From Coffea arabica (Eukaryota > Streptophyta > Magnoliopsida > Gentianales > Rubiaceae), in contig NC_092323.1 of assembly GCF_036785885.1 (NCBI RefSeq), forward strand, positions 16,314,501 to 16,378,500: a stretch of 64,000 bases of DNA, read 5' to 3'. The notes beneath the pieces were generated by a model. That model saw nothing but the letters and a program-made list of their open reading frames with translations. It was not told where the DNA came from and searched no databases. The first letter of the stretch is position 1. Each line of letters begins with the position of its first letter. This document shows positions 61,701-64,000 of this stretch, piece after piece. Made by a program: the position numbers and the translations under genes.

Positions 61701-62850
61701 AAGATGATGAGCACTACAAAGCTTGCCTTTTCATTTTCTTGACTCTTTTCTAGGATAATGTTATTTCCTTATTTCAAATAGTTCTGAATCTTTTTTGTTT
61801 TGTTTTGTTTTTGTTTTTTCGTTTTTAAAGTTATCAAAGAGTGAATGATATTGGAATATTTGACTTCCTTTTATCCTGTCTAGGTTTTGTAAAGAAAAGA
61901 GGGTAAACTCAAACGGCAATTAACCTGCCACTACTCCAATATCAATTTGCTGCTCCAAATTCCAATTGCATCAATGTATCACCTCCATTTCTCATATTTT
62001 CTCCATTTTCTATGATTTTGCCCTAGGTCAAGTCAAAATGTCTTGTATGGGCTAATAAAGAATCATCTTCACAAGTTACGCTCAGATATCTAACTCATCA
62101 CATATGCCCTTTATTTTTTGGGAAAAACACACTTTAACCCCCTGTGATTTAACACCTTGTAACATAACCTCCCTAAATTTTTAAAAACTATACATAATCC
62201 CCTCATAATTTGAATTAAAGTGCCAAAATAGCGAAATTTACATTCAATAATGGAGTCAACTAAAATATCAAAAGTGCCTCTATTTAAAGTTAAAAATTAT
62301 CTATTAATCACCGGGGGTTATATAAAGCACTAAACCATAAAGAGATTATATAATAAAATATAAAACTATGCAGGATTAGAGTTTCATACATATTATATTT
62401 ATATATTTTAGTCACTTCAGCCATTTTAATTTTTAAACAAGGGTAATTTCAATATTTTTATGAGTTTCGTTACAAATGATTATTTCCGTCGCTTTGACAC
62501 TTTAATTCAAATTATGAGGGTGTTATATATAATTTTTAAAACTATAGGAAATTATGTGAAAAATCCGTATATCACAAGAGGGTAAAGTGTATTCTTGTAG
62601 GCTCTCAACCCCAATGCTTTTAAACAAAGCAAAATTGTTCAAATATAGGCACACAGGGGACAAGATAGGAAGTCTAAAACAATTGCTTTGTAAAAGAGGT
62701 TAGGAACAACGGATTTGAACTTTAAAGCAAAAGAGGTCAAGGTTATTTTCACATAGGTCAAAAATGACTTCTTAGCTCTTACTGAAAGCCTAAATAACAT
62801 TCTAAAGTGATGTAGGTCAAATTGAGGTTAATTGAGAAAAGGAAGAGATG
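61700..62850. repeat. block similar to the region upstream of gene 2
   Basis: The similarity runs along 10996-11440, with shared stretches GGATAATGTTATTT, TCACAAGTT, ATGCCCTTTAT-type and AAACAATTG...TTTGTAAA. It appears to resume near 62815 (AATTGAGGTTAA) against 12188. The inverted-repeat element at 62127-62592 interrupts this copy but not the other. Because the partner lies upstream of gene 2, a further gene copy may start beyond the window. Confidence 0.55.
62127..62592. mobile_element. inverted-repeat MITE-like element, about 466 bp
   Basis: The left arm starts ACACTTTAACCCCCTGTGAT and includes CCCTCATAATTTGAATTAAAG. The right arm is its imperfect inverse (ACTTTACCCTCTTGTGAT and CCCTCATAATTTGAATTAAAG). 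The similar block at 11283 upstream of gene 2 lacks it. A clear target duplication is not visible. Confidence 0.6.
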
Positions 62851-64000
62851 CAAGTTTGGTCTCTTATGTTTGCCCTATGTACTAAACTAGTCCCCAGTAT
62901 TTGAAACAATTAAAATGTAGTCCCAAAAGCTACTATTTATGGGCATATTTTGGACAATTAATAGAAATTCAACAATGGTTGATTGTCAAAAGTAAATTGG
63001 TGTCAGTCAACAGTTTTGAATTTACACTTTGGGTCTCCAATATTTGAACTTTGAATCATTATAGTTCCTTAAGTTCTAAATACCGGTAGTGATGTTTTAG
63101 AATGAAATGAGATGTGAATTGAATCAAAATTTTGTTAGACATGTACTAGAATTTCTAATGAAAAATACATGGAAAATTTATTAAACTTCATTTTTTTTTG
63201 TTTTCATTTCATATTTTCATGCCACTAATTATGCATATGCTTTTTCTCTATAGCATAGTTGGTTACAAAATTGGCATAAGGTATGCGTTTGTTGTTCTGC
63301 ACGATGAATTATTAATTGATAATGAGATGTATCATTTGGCCACTTATGTTGAAATTAAATTCTGAATTAAAACATGCCTTTAGAATATGAAGAATATATA
63401 CTATATTTAAATTAACTTGATCATATTTCTTTTTTCCATTTGAATGTCTTATCATTTAAGTTTAAAAGGAAGTAAATATTTTTTAGAAGTATTTGAATTA
63501 TTTAGTAAAATCATCAATGTATACAAACATGAAAGTTAATATTTTAAAACTTTCCTATGGAAAGTCTTATTTTAATAGGTAGGAAAGACAAGAAAAAACA
63601 AAATGAAGTTCTTTAAAGGTAAATTTCTTATACACCCCTTGTAGTTAAGCGCTTTTTAAAATACATCCCTTATGCTTCAAAAATATCTACTTACACCCCT
63701 TGGAAGTCAAATAGAAACATACTCCGTCAATGGACATTTCACTATAATTGCTCCTACAGTGCATCACATTACTTGATCCAAGTAATGTGAGGTCTTAGTT
63801 ATGTTTTTCTTTCGAAAATGCCTCCATATGAATGTTTACCATTTATAAAAAGCCTAACATTTTTATAGATAGATAACGTTCATTTGGGAGGCATTTCTGG
63901 AAGAAAAATGTCCCTAAATCCTCACACTAAAATCAAATAACCAATCACATTATTGGAGCGTGTATGTTAAATCCTCCTTTTACTGAGTGTGTTTTGGTTT
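62850..64000. other. intergenic, no gene seen
   Basis: AT-rich spacer with phrases typical of decayed MITEs (about 62850-63070 and 63620-63730, the latter with ACACCCCTTG repeats). No open frame worth reporting before the window ends. Confidence 0.4.

Noticed and set aside
1-64000. tRNA and rRNA genes
   Set aside because: No cloverleaf-like sequence with both A and B boxes and acceptor pairing, and no rRNA-like stretch, was recognised by eye; a tRNAscan-type search would settle this.

Overview
The window looks like nuclear DNA of a eudicot plant. It is AT-rich, its genes carry introns with GT-AG borders, and it is dense with plant transposable elements: Ty1-copia, CACTA, hAT, Mutator-like and PIF/Harbinger-like MITEs, and a LINE remnant. 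The species cannot be read from the sequence. There are no bacterial operons, CRISPR arrays or recognisable tRNA/rRNA genes.

The backbone is a head-to-tail array of five related genes on the + strand: gene 1 at 5656-9933, gene 2 at 12631-23989, gene 3 at 26818-33974, gene 4 at about 42829-46510 (5'-truncated) and gene 5 at 51313-57965. Each encodes an ankyrin-repeat membrane protein with a C-terminal PGG domain, the family that includes Arabidopsis ACD6 and ITN1. In the four complete copies a separate exon places a copia-gag-like module (DUF4219/UBN2 type) ahead of the ankyrin repeats. I rebuilt exons by comparing copies. The complete genes have a 16-22 nt first exon with the start codon, a long first intron, a gag-like exon, an ankyrin exon, two small linker exons, a second ankyrin exon and a final PGG exon with about four membrane spans. 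Genes 1, 2, 3 and 5 give open frames of 761, 770, 770 and 774 residues. All introns up to exon 6 are phase 1.

Layout: 1-5655 intergenic with a GC-ended hAT-like element; 5656-9933 gene 1; 9934-12630 intergenic with a SINE-like stretch and a perfect 91-bp palindrome; 12631-23989 gene 2, swollen by intronic transposons; 24-26.7 kb intergenic with a hAT-like insertion; 26.8-34.0 kb gene 3; 34.6-36.9 kb one CACTA end plus tandem repeats; 37.7-38.3 kb a broken PPR gene; 38.3-42.7 kb a degenerate copia element on the - strand; 42.8-46.5 kb gene 4, whose first two exons are missing and whose 3' UTR holds a solo LTR; 48-51 kb intergenic with an inverted-repeat element; 51.3-58.0 kb gene 5; 58.9-59.9 kb a LINE 3' end; 60-64 kb intergenic, part of which resembles the region upstream of gene 2 and suggests the array continues beyond the window.

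Function is inferred from family only. Proteins of this class sit in membranes and several act in plant defence or stress signalling. The array looks like a young, still expanding cluster in which transposon insertions can be ordered by comparing filled and empty sites between copies. The items I would check first are the gag-ankyrin-PGG fusion, the stop-free 90-nt intron shared by genes 2-4, the perfect palindrome and the chimeric 5' end of gene 4.
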